From a virus, in IMG/VR virus record IMGVR_UViG_3300030099_000838, positions 1-39,921 of that record: 39,921 bases of DNA, one strand, 5' to 3'. The notes beneath the pieces were generated by a model. The model did no database searches, was not told the DNA's origin, and saw nothing but the letters and a program-made list of their open reading frames with translations. A program made the translations under genes and the position numbers. Of the stretch, positions 15,692 through 24,288 are shown one piece after another (positions within the stretch are counted from its first letter, which is position 1; each line of letters starts with the position of its first letter).

Positions 15692-17428
15692 ATGCAGCCG
15701 TATCAAGGACCTACAAAGCCAATATCTATAGAAATAGATAAGATGAAATACTGCCAGACTGACGAAACATTTGATGAAAAGGTTTCTAGAATAGCCAGAA
15801 CTTTAGCAGATGATAAAGGGCATAAAGATAATCTAAAAGATATATTAGGCAATATGAGGTTCTTACCTGCTGGTAGAGTACAGTCTGCAATAGGAAGCAG
15901 TCGAATAACTACAGCTTACAACTGCTTTGTATCAGGAACTATAGAAGATAGTATGAATACAATAATGGAGAAAGCAAGTGAAGCAGCTGAAACAATGCGC
16001 AGAGGTGGTGGGATTGGCTACGACTTCTCAAAGATCAGGCCCAGAGGCGATAAGATTAAATCGCTCGATAGCCAAGCTAGTGGTCCAGTATCCTTTATGG
16101 GCATCTTTGATTCTATCTGTCAGACCATCGCTAGTTCGGGACACAGACGCGGGGCGCAGATGGGTGTCCTCAGGGTCGACCATCCGGACATTGAGGAATT
16201 CGTTAGTGCTAAACGTAATTCTGATCGTCTTACTGGTTTTAATATTAGTGTAGGTATAACTGATAAGTTTATGGAAGCTCTTACTAACCCTAACGATAAT
16301 TCTTTTGATTTAGTGTTTGAGCATAAAGTATATAAAACCATATGCGCTAAAAAGCTATGGGATCAGATTATGGAATCTACATGGGACTGGGCAGAGCCTG
16401 GTGTGTTGTTTGTAGATCGTATAGCTGAAATGAATAACCTACACTATTGTGAAGAAATAGTAGCAACAAATCCTTGTGGTGAACAACCTTTGCCACCATA
16501 TGGAGCTTGCTTGTTAGGTAGCTTTAACTTAACAAAGTATGTTGTTGAAAGTGAAATAAATATGTTTGACTTTGATCAGTTTAAAAAGGATATACCTAAT
16601 GTTGTAAGAGCTATGGATAATGTTATCGATAGAACTATATATCCATTAAAGCAACAATCTGATGAAGCAAAGGATAAGAGGCGTATGGGGTTAGGCGTGA
16701 CCGGTCTCGCTAACGCAGGCGAAATGCTTGGGTTACCCTATGCGTCCGAAGGATTTATGGCATGGGCAGAAAAAGTATTTGCTTGCCTTAGAGATAACTG
16801 CTATAAAGCTTCTGCATTATTAGCTAAAGAAAAAGGACCTTTCCCTTTATACAGAGAGGAATATTTAAAGTCAAACTTTATAAGAAGTTTACCACAATCA
16901 GTAAAGAAGTTGATAAGAGAACATGGGATTAGAAACTCGCACCTTACTTCTATCGCTCCTACTGGCACTATTAGCTTGGTCGCTGACAATGTGTCAGGAG
17001 GGATTGAGCCGGTATTTAGCCACTACTACGATAGAACAATACAAACATTCGAAGGACCTAAAGTTGAACGTGTAGAAGATTATGCATACGCTAAAGGCGT
17101 AGAAGGTAAAACAGCTAACGAAACAACAGTACAAGAGCACTTATCTGTTTTACTATTAGCTCAGCATTATGTAGATAGTGCTTGTTCTAAAACTTGTAAT
17201 GTAGGAGACGATGTTGGGTACGAGGAGTTTAAGCAAGTTTACGTGGATGCCTGGAAGGGTGGGGCGAAAGGATGTACAACGTTCCGACTCAGTGGTAAAC
17301 GATACGGAGTACTTACGACCGTGGAAGAGGAAAAGAAAGATACGGCTGAGATTCAATCAATTCAAGAAGAAGATAAAGTCGAAGCGTGCTTTGTGGATCC
17401 GCAGACTGGGATTCGCGAATGCGCTTAA
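15692..17428 (+). CDS. nrdJ: Class II (cobalamin-dependent) ribonucleotide reductase
   Basis: A 578-residue enzyme that should convert ribonucleotides to deoxyribonucleotides using adenosylcobalamin. The active-site N-x-C-x-E is Asn260, Cys262, Glu264. Cys78 (AYNCFV) and Cys273 (PPYGACLLGS) match the redox pair, and Cys262 to Cys273 has the same 11-residue spacing as in the Lactobacillus leichmannii enzyme. HRRGAQMGVLRVDHPDIEEF and SIAPTGTISLVADNVSGGIE are NrdJ-type segments. Two C-terminal cysteines (Cys566, Cys577) would regenerate the active site. No ATP-cone is seen and no class I small-subunit gene is nearby. It is encoded with late genes and not in the replication arm. An AGGAG site and hairpin precede it. 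Codon use is patchy (see findings). Confidence 0.92.
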   Translation: MQPYQGPTKPISIEIDKMKYCQTDETFDEKVSRIARTLADDKGHKDNLKDILGNMRFLPAGRVQSAIGSSRITTAYNCFVSGTIEDSMNTIMEKASEAAETMRRGGGIGYDFSKIRPRGDKIKSLDSQASGPVSFMGIFDSICQTIASSGHRRGAQMGVLRVDHPDIEEFVSAKRNSDRLTGFNISVGITDKFMEALTNPNDNSFDLVFEHKVYKTICAKKLWDQIMESTWDWAEPGVLFVDRIAEMNNLHYCEEIVATNPCGEQPLPPYGACLLGSFNLTKYVVESEINMFDFDQFKKDIPNVVRAMDNVIDRTIYPLKQQSDEAKDKRRMGLGVTGLANAGEMLGLPYASEGFMAWAEKVFACLRDNCYKASALLAKEKGPFPLYREEYLKSNFIRSLPQSVKKLIREHGIRNSHLTSIAPTGTISLVADNVSGGIEPVFSHYYDRTIQTFEGPKVERVEDYAYAKGVEGKTANETTVQEHLSVLLLAQHYVDSACSKTCNVGDDVGYEEFKQVYVDAWKGGAKGCTTFRLSGKRYGVLTTVEEEKKDTAEIQSIQEEDKVEACFVDPQTGIRECA

Positions 17429-17440
17429 TAGGAGATAACT

Positions 17441-20400
17441 ATGGCAGAAGATCTAAACATTGTCGATATAGCCAGTAAAGGTGTTGTTAAAGATACTCCG
17501 CCTATCGCTTTAGCACCTAATATATTTACTGACGTACGTAATGTTAGATTTAAAGATGGTGCCATAAGAAAAATGGAAGGAGAGCTGCTACTCAATAATA
17601 TTGCAGATGAGTTAACAGGTTCATTGTCACATGGTAAGGTTAGATACTTTGCTGTGTGGCAAGATCCGAACCTGCAACCTACTGGCTGCTATTATATATT
17701 TGTAGTAGACTTACTTAACAACAACATTATTGTAGGCCAAAAGGTTTACATACAGGATCATTTAGGAAATAAAAGAGACATAACTCCCTCTACTTTAAAC
17801 AGTGGTAATGGTTTTACATTTAGCACTGATGGATGGATGCATACGTTATTCAATGGTGGTTTTACGTTTATTATAAACAATGGGATAGAAAAGCCACATT
17901 ATATAAAGGATACGCCAGGTAATACAAACATTAATAACATAGTATTAGCTGAGCTACCTGGTTGGGATAGTTATAACGTAGCACAAACAACTCACTCAGA
18001 TACATTTTCTACAGGAGATAGTAATGTATTTGATTTAGGACAGAAAGTAGACTTTGCAGCTAATAGCATTAGTGTAACAGGGACGACTACAAAGAATGCA
18101 CAGACAGGTAGTCCGGCTGGTAGTGGTACAGTAAATGGTACTAACTTTGTACCAGGAGCTTTGCCAGGATCTACACCATCTGTAACTGGTGACAACTTTC
18201 AAATATACACAGACGCATCTACTAATACTACTGTTATTGTAATAGGTAATTTAAGTAATGGCAATACAGTAACAGTTAATGTTAACTCACGTAATCCTGT
18301 AAATGTACGATGTGGTGTACTAGAAGCGTTTGGTAACTTACTTGTTGCAGGTGATTTAACTGAAATAGATACAAGTGGTAATACAATACGTAGACTATCA
18401 GGTGTTGTTAGAACCTCTGATGTTGCTGCGCCGGGTGCATTACCTATTAACTGGAATCCTTTTGAAGCTGGTGCTAGTACTGCTGACGAGTTTACATTAT
18501 CTGAAACAAGTCAAATACAAGACATGAAGCCATTACAAGGTAACATGTACATATATGCTACAGACTCTATACACGCTATGCGTCTTACAGGTAACGTAAA
18601 TGTGCCTGTTAGTTTTGCACCTGTTACTGATGAGTATGGTGCTCTTACAAAAGGAGCGGTAAAAGAATATGATGGTAAGCACTTTGTAGTAGGACGTAAT
18701 GATATATACGTATTTCAAGGTAACCCATCTAACATACAAACATTATCAGGTGGTAGAGTACAAACATACTTCTTTGATAACTTAAACCCGATACACGAAA
18801 ACCAATTGATGCTAATGCAAAATCATTTGGAAAATGAAATATGGGTTTGTTATCCTACACTAGATTCACTTGCTGGTGAACTGGATGAAGTATTAATATG
18901 GAACTATAGAGATAATACATGGACTATAAGAGACTTAAACGGTGTTATGTCAGGGGATATGGGACCTGTAAAAGGTGGTGGAGTACCTTCTGCTACCGTT
19001 GCGCTAACTGGCAACAGTGGTTCTTTTGGCTACACTAACAGAGGTAAAAAAGAAAGTGTTGCAGTAACAATAAACGGTAAAACGCCTAGACGTACTGTAG
19101 GTACTAAAGCTAAAAAGACTATAGCTGTAGCTTCTTTTACTACGTTTCAAACAAACATAAGAGAAGTTATAGACCTTGCAATAACAGGAGATACAGGACC
19201 TAATGTTGTTAATCAAATAACTACATTAACTTTTCCTTCATCTGCTACTTTTACATATGATAGAACTCAAAGCAATCACCTTGATGGTGGAGCTAGTGCT
19301 GTTATAAAAGGTAGCGCTTCACATGGTATAGGTGATGTTAGTTTTCCAGCTGTTGTTATACTAGGTAATAATCACAATAATGGCGCAACTATTAACATGA
19401 CTACATTTGTTGCTGCTATAAGAGACTACATTAATGGTAACAACGCGTTATCAGATTTTACTGCAACAGCTAGCACAAACGTGTTAACCCTAACTTCAGA
19501 CGTACCAGGACCAAGAACATTTAATACTAGTACATTTGCTATAAGTGGTGGTTCTACAAGTAACCTTACAACTAACGTTACAACTACTGGTGTAGGTGTG
19601 TATGGTGTTGCTGCTAACATAAGTCCTGCTATATCTATGAGGCTACAGTCTTCTGAAGCTTCAGGTATACATGCAGCTATAGATCAAACAATCATATTAG
19701 CTAAAAACAAAACTGCGGCAGCAGATATAAGAGACGACATAATAACTAAATTACAAGCATTGAGTCAATTTAATGGAAACAGTAGTTCTATTTATAGTGT
19801 TTCAGCTAGTGGTAATAACGTTAGACTTACCTCTAGGATAGGAGCAAATCATAATCCTATAACAGTTACGTTCTTAACATCCTCCGGTGGTACAAACTAT
19901 TCTGAAACAGATTTTGGTGGTAACTTAAATAGTAGTGTAACAGTTAGTACTGCTGGAGTAGATAACAGTCAGAAAGTTATAACACTTACTGTGACGTTTC
20001 CAGATGGCAGTACACAAAGTAAGGTATTAGATGGACAGTTTACAAGAGCTAATATTGTTACTGAAGTTGCGGGACTTATAACTTCAGGTTCAGGGTTTAC
20101 AACAGCTACAGCTACTGGTTTAGTTACAGCTACATCTACAAGCGTAGGTATAATCTCAAACAACTTTAGTGTGGCTCTAACATGCGCTGGGTCATTACCG
20201 GCAGGCTTTAGTAATAGTACGTTCACAGCAGCTCAAACGCGCGCTGGTGTGGCCGCTGCAAGCACTACAGATACTGTTACATTAACACCACCTTTAGGTA
20301 ATGCTATAACAGTTAACTTTAATGATTTGTCTGCTTATCCTGCTTTTGATCCTGATGGATCACAAACTACAGCTGAAGTAACTGCTATACAAATTGCTAC

Positions 20401-21691
20401 AGCTTTACAAGCAGCACATACAGATACTACACATTTTACAGTCACAAGAAATAATGCTGTACTAACATTTTTAGCTACAAGTAGAAAAGCTATATCTGGT
20501 AACTTTGCATATACTATTACTGAAGGTGCTTCAAGAACAGGTACATTACTAACTGGACTAATAACTAATTCTACAGGTAGTGATATAGCCACAACAGAAG
20601 GGGTAGATATTGCCTATGCTAGAGGGACCCGCGTTACTCTTAGTGCAAATACTGCTAGCGGCAGTAGCGTGCTATTTGATAAGCATTATGGTGAAGGGCC
20701 TGGACGACTCTTAGATCCTTCATTTACAAAAGCAGCAAATGATAATGATTATGGTGAAACAAGTCATAGTAGTAATTCAGCTTACTTAGCTGCTTATTAT
20801 AACACTGATGCAACTCAAAATAGTACAGAACTTGCTAAACCTAATGGTGGTGTACAGGCTATGCAGCAGGCACTATTAGATATATTAACTGCTTTAACTA
20901 ACAACGCGTTATTATCTTTAACACCTGACAGTTCTAGTAGTCCTACTAACATAGTTATTAGTCCTAGTCAATTTAGTTCTACTGCTAATTTTATTACAGC
21001 TTTTGCGCCAGTAACAGAGGTTGTAGCTAGTAGAGTAGCACCAACAACTACAAATCTTACTAATGCTGCAGAAGGTACTGCTGTTTCTGATTCTGCTCCT
21101 ACGTTTAGTACAAGTGGTACAAGTATAAGTACAACTTTTGATATTATAAGACCATGGGAGTCAACTAAAATAAATGCCACTAAAATATATCCTATACTTT
21201 TACAATCTGAAACTGCTTCTAATGGTGATATTACTAATAGGATACGCGTTGCAGATTTAGGATTTACTTTTGCTGGCACTAATTATGTATCTTACTTTGA
21301 AAGAATAGAGCTATCTATTAGTCCTACATTTGATACTGAGCAAGTAAACAGCATGGCACTATGGGCTGATGGTGGTAGTATTGAAACTGTAGGTGGTGAG
21401 CCTGTAAGAGCTACATTACGTATAAGAGCTAGAGCTACTAATAACCCAGGTCAGCTATCGTACTTAACTGTAGCAGAAGATAATACTCAAAGTAATGCTA
21501 AAGCTAATAAGCTTGTTATTAACGATTTTGGTGTTGCTAGTAATTATAAATCAGATATGCGAGTATTTGGTCGATTAATTAATTATAGAATCGATGATGC
21601 ACAAGCATCAAATGCTAACACAGCTGCTAATAACAAAGCTTGGAACGTATCTGGTTTACAACTAGATGTTAAGAAAGGAGGTAAGCGCTAA
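17441..21691 (+). CDS. Very long tail nozzle-like protein with inserted beta domains
   Basis: A 1416-residue protein. The N-terminal 500 residues open with KGVVKDTPPIALAPNIFTD and VRNVRFKDGAIRKMEG, and include HFVVGRNDIYVFQGNPSNI and EVLIWNYRDNTWTIRDL. This propeller-like pattern is found in podovirus nozzle/stabilisation proteins (P22 gp10- and T7 gp12-like). Residues about 540-1065 hold repeated beta modules of 100-130 residues, rich in Thr, Ser and Asn, each with an IAxALQAA-like helix and NNxxxLTS-like strands. The last 350 residues return to a nozzle-type beta fold. T7 gp12 is only about 790 aa, so the middle is a large insertion. It should form the tail tube below the adaptor. GGAG at 17430-17433 supports the start. 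Confidence 0.65.
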   Translation: MAEDLNIVDIASKGVVKDTPPIALAPNIFTDVRNVRFKDGAIRKMEGELLLNNIADELTGSLSHGKVRYFAVWQDPNLQPTGCYYIFVVDLLNNNIIVGQKVYIQDHLGNKRDITPSTLNSGNGFTFSTDGWMHTLFNGGFTFIINNGIEKPHYIKDTPGNTNINNIVLAELPGWDSYNVAQTTHSDTFSTGDSNVFDLGQKVDFAANSISVTGTTTKNAQTGSPAGSGTVNGTNFVPGALPGSTPSVTGDNFQIYTDASTNTTVIVIGNLSNGNTVTVNVNSRNPVNVRCGVLEAFGNLLVAGDLTEIDTSGNTIRRLSGVVRTSDVAAPGALPINWNPFEAGASTADEFTLSETSQIQDMKPLQGNMYIYATDSIHAMRLTGNVNVPVSFAPVTDEYGALTKGAVKEYDGKHFVVGRNDIYVFQGNPSNIQTLSGGRVQTYFFDNLNPIHENQLMLMQNHLENEIWVCYPTLDSLAGELDEVLIWNYRDNTWTIRDLNGVMSGDMGPVKGGGVPSATVALTGNSGSFGYTNRGKKESVAVTINGKTPRRTVGTKAKKTIAVASFTTFQTNIREVIDLAITGDTGPNVVNQITTLTFPSSATFTYDRTQSNHLDGGASAVIKGSASHGIGDVSFPAVVILGNNHNNGATINMTTFVAAIRDYINGNNALSDFTATASTNVLTLTSDVPGPRTFNTSTFAISGGSTSNLTTNVTTTGVGVYGVAANISPAISMRLQSSEASGIHAAIDQTIILAKNKTAAADIRDDIITKLQALSQFNGNSSSIYSVSASGNNVRLTSRIGANHNPITVTFLTSSGGTNYSETDFGGNLNSSVTVSTAGVDNSQKVITLTVTFPDGSTQSKVLDGQFTRANIVTEVAGLITSGSGFTTATATGLVTATSTSVGIISNNFSVALTCAGSLPAGFSNSTFTAAQTRAGVAAASTTDTVTLTPPLGNAITVNFNDLSAYPAFDPDGSQTTAEVTAIQIATALQAAHTDTTHFTVTRNNAVLTFLATSRKAISGNFAYTITEGASRTGTLLTGLITNSTGSDIATTEGVDIAYARGTRVTLSANTASGSSVLFDKHYGEGPGRLLDPSFTKAANDNDYGETSHSSNSAYLAAYYNTDATQNSTELAKPNGGVQAMQQALLDILTALTNNALLSLTPDSSSSPTNIVISPSQFSSTANFITAFAPVTEVVASRVAPTTTNLTNAAEGTAVSDSAPTFSTSGTSISTTFDIIRPWESTKINATKIYPILLQSETASNGDITNRIRVADLGFTFAGTNYVSYFERIELSISPTFDTEQVNSMALWADGGSIETVGGEPVRATLRIRARATNNPGQLSYLTVAEDNTQSNAKANKLVINDFGVASNYKSDMRVFGRLINYRIDDAQASNANTAANNKAWNVSGLQLDVKKGGKR

Positions 21692-21858
21692 TGAGTATTA
21701 GTAATCCTCCTAGCACAGGAGATGCTAACTTAGACTTTACATTATTAGAGTTAATTAGAGCACTTAACGAAAGGCAAGAAGAACATTTAAAGCTATTGGC
21801 AGACATTAGAGCTGCCAGTAGTCTTGCAGACCTTAAGGAAAGGATAGACGAAAAATGA
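21691..21858 (+). CDS. Small acidic helical protein (55 aa)
   Basis: Start and stop both overlap neighbours (TAATG before, ATGA after), and a GGAGG site at 21677-21681 is well placed. The 55 residues have a short disordered start (SISNPPSTGDANLDF) and then a continuous charged helix (LLELIRALNERQEEHLKLL). It could be a small coiled-coil virion or assembly factor. No family recognised. Confidence 0.6.
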   Translation: MSISNPPSTGDANLDFTLLELIRALNERQEEHLKLLADIRAASSLADLKERIDEK

Positions 21859-22325
21859 TAAGAGCTATAGGCCAAAATGATGTTTTGGAAGCCATATTAT
21901 TAATGAATAAATCTAATGAACAAAATGACTATAAAGGTATTGAGCGTAACCAAAATACCTGGATACGTTTCTTTTGTAATTTAGTAGATAAGCAAAGTAA
22001 AAAAGATCCTAATGCTTTAGTACTAGGATATTATGATAACGATTTAAAAGGGTTTTTAGCTGCATCAACATACGTAAACTACTATAACAACAAAGCAGTT
22101 ATGGATGTTAATGATTGTATTGTAGATAAAAACTATAGGTTAAATGGTAAAGTAGTACATGAGTTATTTACTCATATGATAGACCATACTAAAGAACATG
22201 GTGGTAAGTACTGGCGAGCAGACTCAGTACAACCATATGACGATGCTTTACGTTATGGTAAATTTTTAAAAAAACGTTTTAATGGTAATTTATATATTTC
22301 TGTTAGAGGAAAAATAGGAGATTAA
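21855..22325 (+). CDS. GNAT-like acetyltransferase-fold protein (156 aa)
   Basis: The layout fits a small GNAT domain. It opens MIRAIGQNDVLEAILLMNKS, then has the strand LVLGYYDNDLKGFLAAST and the strand-helix unit VNDCIVDKNYRLNGKVVHEL, in which RLNGKV sits where the acetyl-CoA-binding R-x-x-G-x-G/A loop is expected. A further helix (FTHMIDHTKEHGGKYWRAD) follows. The loop is not canonical, so activity is uncertain. T7-like phages often carry a related protein near internal virion genes, where it may be a structural or assembly factor. It overlaps the previous gene by four bases. Confidence 0.5.
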   Translation: MIRAIGQNDVLEAILLMNKSNEQNDYKGIERNQNTWIRFFCNLVDKQSKKDPNALVLGYYDNDLKGFLAASTYVNYYNNKAVMDVNDCIVDKNYRLNGKVVHELFTHMIDHTKEHGGKYWRADSVQPYDDALRYGKFLKKRFNGNLYISVRGKIGD

Positions 22326-22326
22326 T

Positions 22327-22884
22327 ATGGGAAGTGGAGGCGGAGGCACTACTACTCAGGTAGCAAACTCAGGGATAGCTGATCAATTTGCGCCATACGT
22401 AGAAAGAGTTTTATCAGACGTTACTGATATGTATGAGGCTGATAGATTAAAAGGCCCTGAATCTGTTGTAGCAGATCTTACTCAAGAGCAAAAAGATGCG
22501 CTTACTGCACAAAAAGGTTTTGCTCAAGATATGATGGCAGGTACAGGTATTTTTGATACTGCTGCAGCTAGAGAAGCAGACTTAAAAGGTATATTAGGTA
22601 GTAGTATGGGACAAGCAGCTACTGGTGGTATGCTAGGTTCTGCTAGATCTCAGGCTGCTATGAATCAAGCATTAGCTGATAGATCTTTAGAGTTTGCAAA
22701 AGACAGACAGCAAACCGCCTTGGGTGGGTCAGACTTGTTAGGAGACGTAGGTAGCGTACAGCAAGCTTACAAACAACAGCTATTAGATGCTGATGATACT
22801 ATGGCTACTAGATACTTTGGCTATTTAGGATCACAAGCAGTGCCTCGATCAACTACTACTACACAAACAGGAGGCGGCAAATGA
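22327..22884 (+). CDS. Virion ejection protein, small Gly/Ala-rich (185 aa)
   Basis: Opens MGSGGGGTTTQVANSGIADQ and then has FAPYVERVLSDVTDMYE and LTQEQKDALTAQKGFAQDMM, with GGMLGSARSQAAMNQALADR in the second half. This Gly-rich start followed by Ala/Gln-rich helices is typical of P22 gp7-like and related ejection proteins in marine podoviruses. It is the first gene of the run leading to the putative virion polymerase, and its stop overlaps the next start (ATGA). Assignment rests on pattern and position. Confidence 0.65.
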   Translation: MGSGGGGTTTQVANSGIADQFAPYVERVLSDVTDMYEADRLKGPESVVADLTQEQKDALTAQKGFAQDMMAGTGIFDTAAAREADLKGILGSSMGQAATGGMLGSARSQAAMNQALADRSLEFAKDRQQTALGGSDLLGDVGSVQQAYKQQLLDADDTMATRYFGYLGSQAVPRSTTTTQTGGGK

Positions 22885-23561
22885 TAAGTCTAGCACAACC
22901 TATGATAGGTATGGCTCCTATGCAAGCAAGAAGAGAAGACCCACAAGTACCTATGCTTCAACGTAAACAATCACCACTAGGTATGGCTACTGATATAGCA
23001 GAAACTAAAGCTATAGATTATGCATTAGGACAAGTAGGAAAAGAAGGAGCAAAGAAAGCGCTTTCTGCTGCAGGTGGTGCAATGATGGGACCTATGGGTG
23101 CAATAGGTGGAGAAGTTGTAGGTGAAATGCTAGCACCGTTCTTAAAAAGTTTATTCTTTGCAAGAGGTGGTTATGCAGGACCATTAGCTTTAGCACCAGG
23201 TGGAGAAGTAACTAATGGTGTACCTAAAAAATATAAAGGGTTTTCTAAACTACCTGAAGCCGTACAGCAAAAGATAGATCCAGAGTTAGCTAGAAAATAT
23301 AATGAAGGAGCTTTTGTAATGCCAAAGTCTGGTGAAGAACTAATGTTTGGTAATATGGGTATGTCACCTACTTCTGTTGATAGTGTGTTTCAAAACTTTT
23401 TGCGATCAGGTAAAATGCCATTAGGCGCAGGATATAGTATTAAACCTGATATGGGTAAGGGTAGCGGAAGCTTAACGTTAGAGTACGAAATATCTAAAGA
23501 CCCTTCTAGAAATATGATGACCGGCATAAAGAATATGTTTAATAATTTTAGAGGACGTTGA
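22881..23561 (+). CDS. Putative internal virion/ejection protein (226 aa)
   Basis: Rich in Met, Gly and Ala. Residues about 40-95 include a glycine-zipper-like hydrophobic stretch (KALSAAGGAMMGPMGAIGGE and VVGEMLAPFLKSLFFARGGY) that could insert in a membrane during DNA delivery. A mixed C-terminal domain follows (YSIKPDMGKGSGSLTLEYEI). Helices of this type are common in proteins ejected by podoviruses. No named family. The start overlaps the upstream stop by four bases. Confidence 0.55.
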   Translation: MISLAQPMIGMAPMQARREDPQVPMLQRKQSPLGMATDIAETKAIDYALGQVGKEGAKKALSAAGGAMMGPMGAIGGEVVGEMLAPFLKSLFFARGGYAGPLALAPGGEVTNGVPKKYKGFSKLPEAVQQKIDPELARKYNEGAFVMPKSGEELMFGNMGMSPTSVDSVFQNFLRSGKMPLGAGYSIKPDMGKGSGSLTLEYEISKDPSRNMMTGIKNMFNNFRGR

Positions 23562-23562
23562 T

Positions 23563-24288
23563 ATGGCAGTAGGTTTTAGAGGCAGTTCTTCATTAGGAGG
23601 ATCAACAGGTATAGATTTTGATAGTGATTATTTTGATATTCCAGTTACTCCGTTAAATAAAATAGTACCAAGAACAGACTACTCAGCTCCAGTAACGGGT
23701 GGTAATGAAGTAGCGTTAGGCAATACTTTTGATTCTGCTGCTTTTAATCAAAGCTATGATGTACCAGTAATAGATCCTGCTATGTATGGTAGTTCTATAA
23801 TGGACCGTAGCGAAGGACCTCCCATGTTATCCGAACCCGATTATTTTACCAAGGGTAAAGTTTTAACGGAGCAAGATATACAAAATTATTTAAATGATAC
23901 TGAAGGTTTTGTATATAATCCAAGCACAAATAACTTTGAAGGTGCCGGAGATTATACATACCCACTAAGTAAAATAGCTCCCGGTTATTCTGATACACAA
24001 GAAAAGCTTATGTTAGGTATAAAGCCAGGTGTAACAACTGGTGATCAGCTAAGAGATATAGAGTTAAATAGATTAAATACACAAAAGCTAGCATTTGAAG
24101 TTCCTATGGGTGAAGGTGTGGATATGTTTGATAATTATAATGAAGCCTATACAGGATTTGACAGCTCAGGAAATTTTACAGGAGCTCCATTGGATCTTGG
24201 TACGCAAGCTATGAATGATATACCTGACTACAGTCAACCTACACAAAGTGTATTTGATGAAGGTGGAGCTTTTGGAGGAAAACAATAA
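23563..24288 (+). CDS. Putative virion protein, low-complexity (241 aa)
   Basis: Polar and rich in Asp, Gly, Tyr, Ser and Pro, with repeated SDYFDIPVTP / SYDVPVIDP / SEPDYFTKG-like phrases that suggest an extended, poorly folded protein. It has no membrane segment and no enzyme motif. It sits between two ejection-type genes with a one-base overlap to the next. It could be an internal or linker component. Function unknown. Confidence 0.5.
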   Translation: MAVGFRGSSSLGGSTGIDFDSDYFDIPVTPLNKIVPRTDYSAPVTGGNEVALGNTFDSAAFNQSYDVPVIDPAMYGSSIMDRSEGPPMLSEPDYFTKGKVLTEQDIQNYLNDTEGFVYNPSTNNFEGAGDYTYPLSKIAPGYSDTQEKLMLGIKPGVTTGDQLRDIELNRLNTQKLAFEVPMGEGVDMFDNYNEAYTGFDSSGNFTGAPLDLGTQAMNDIPDYSQPTQSVFDEGGAFGGKQ

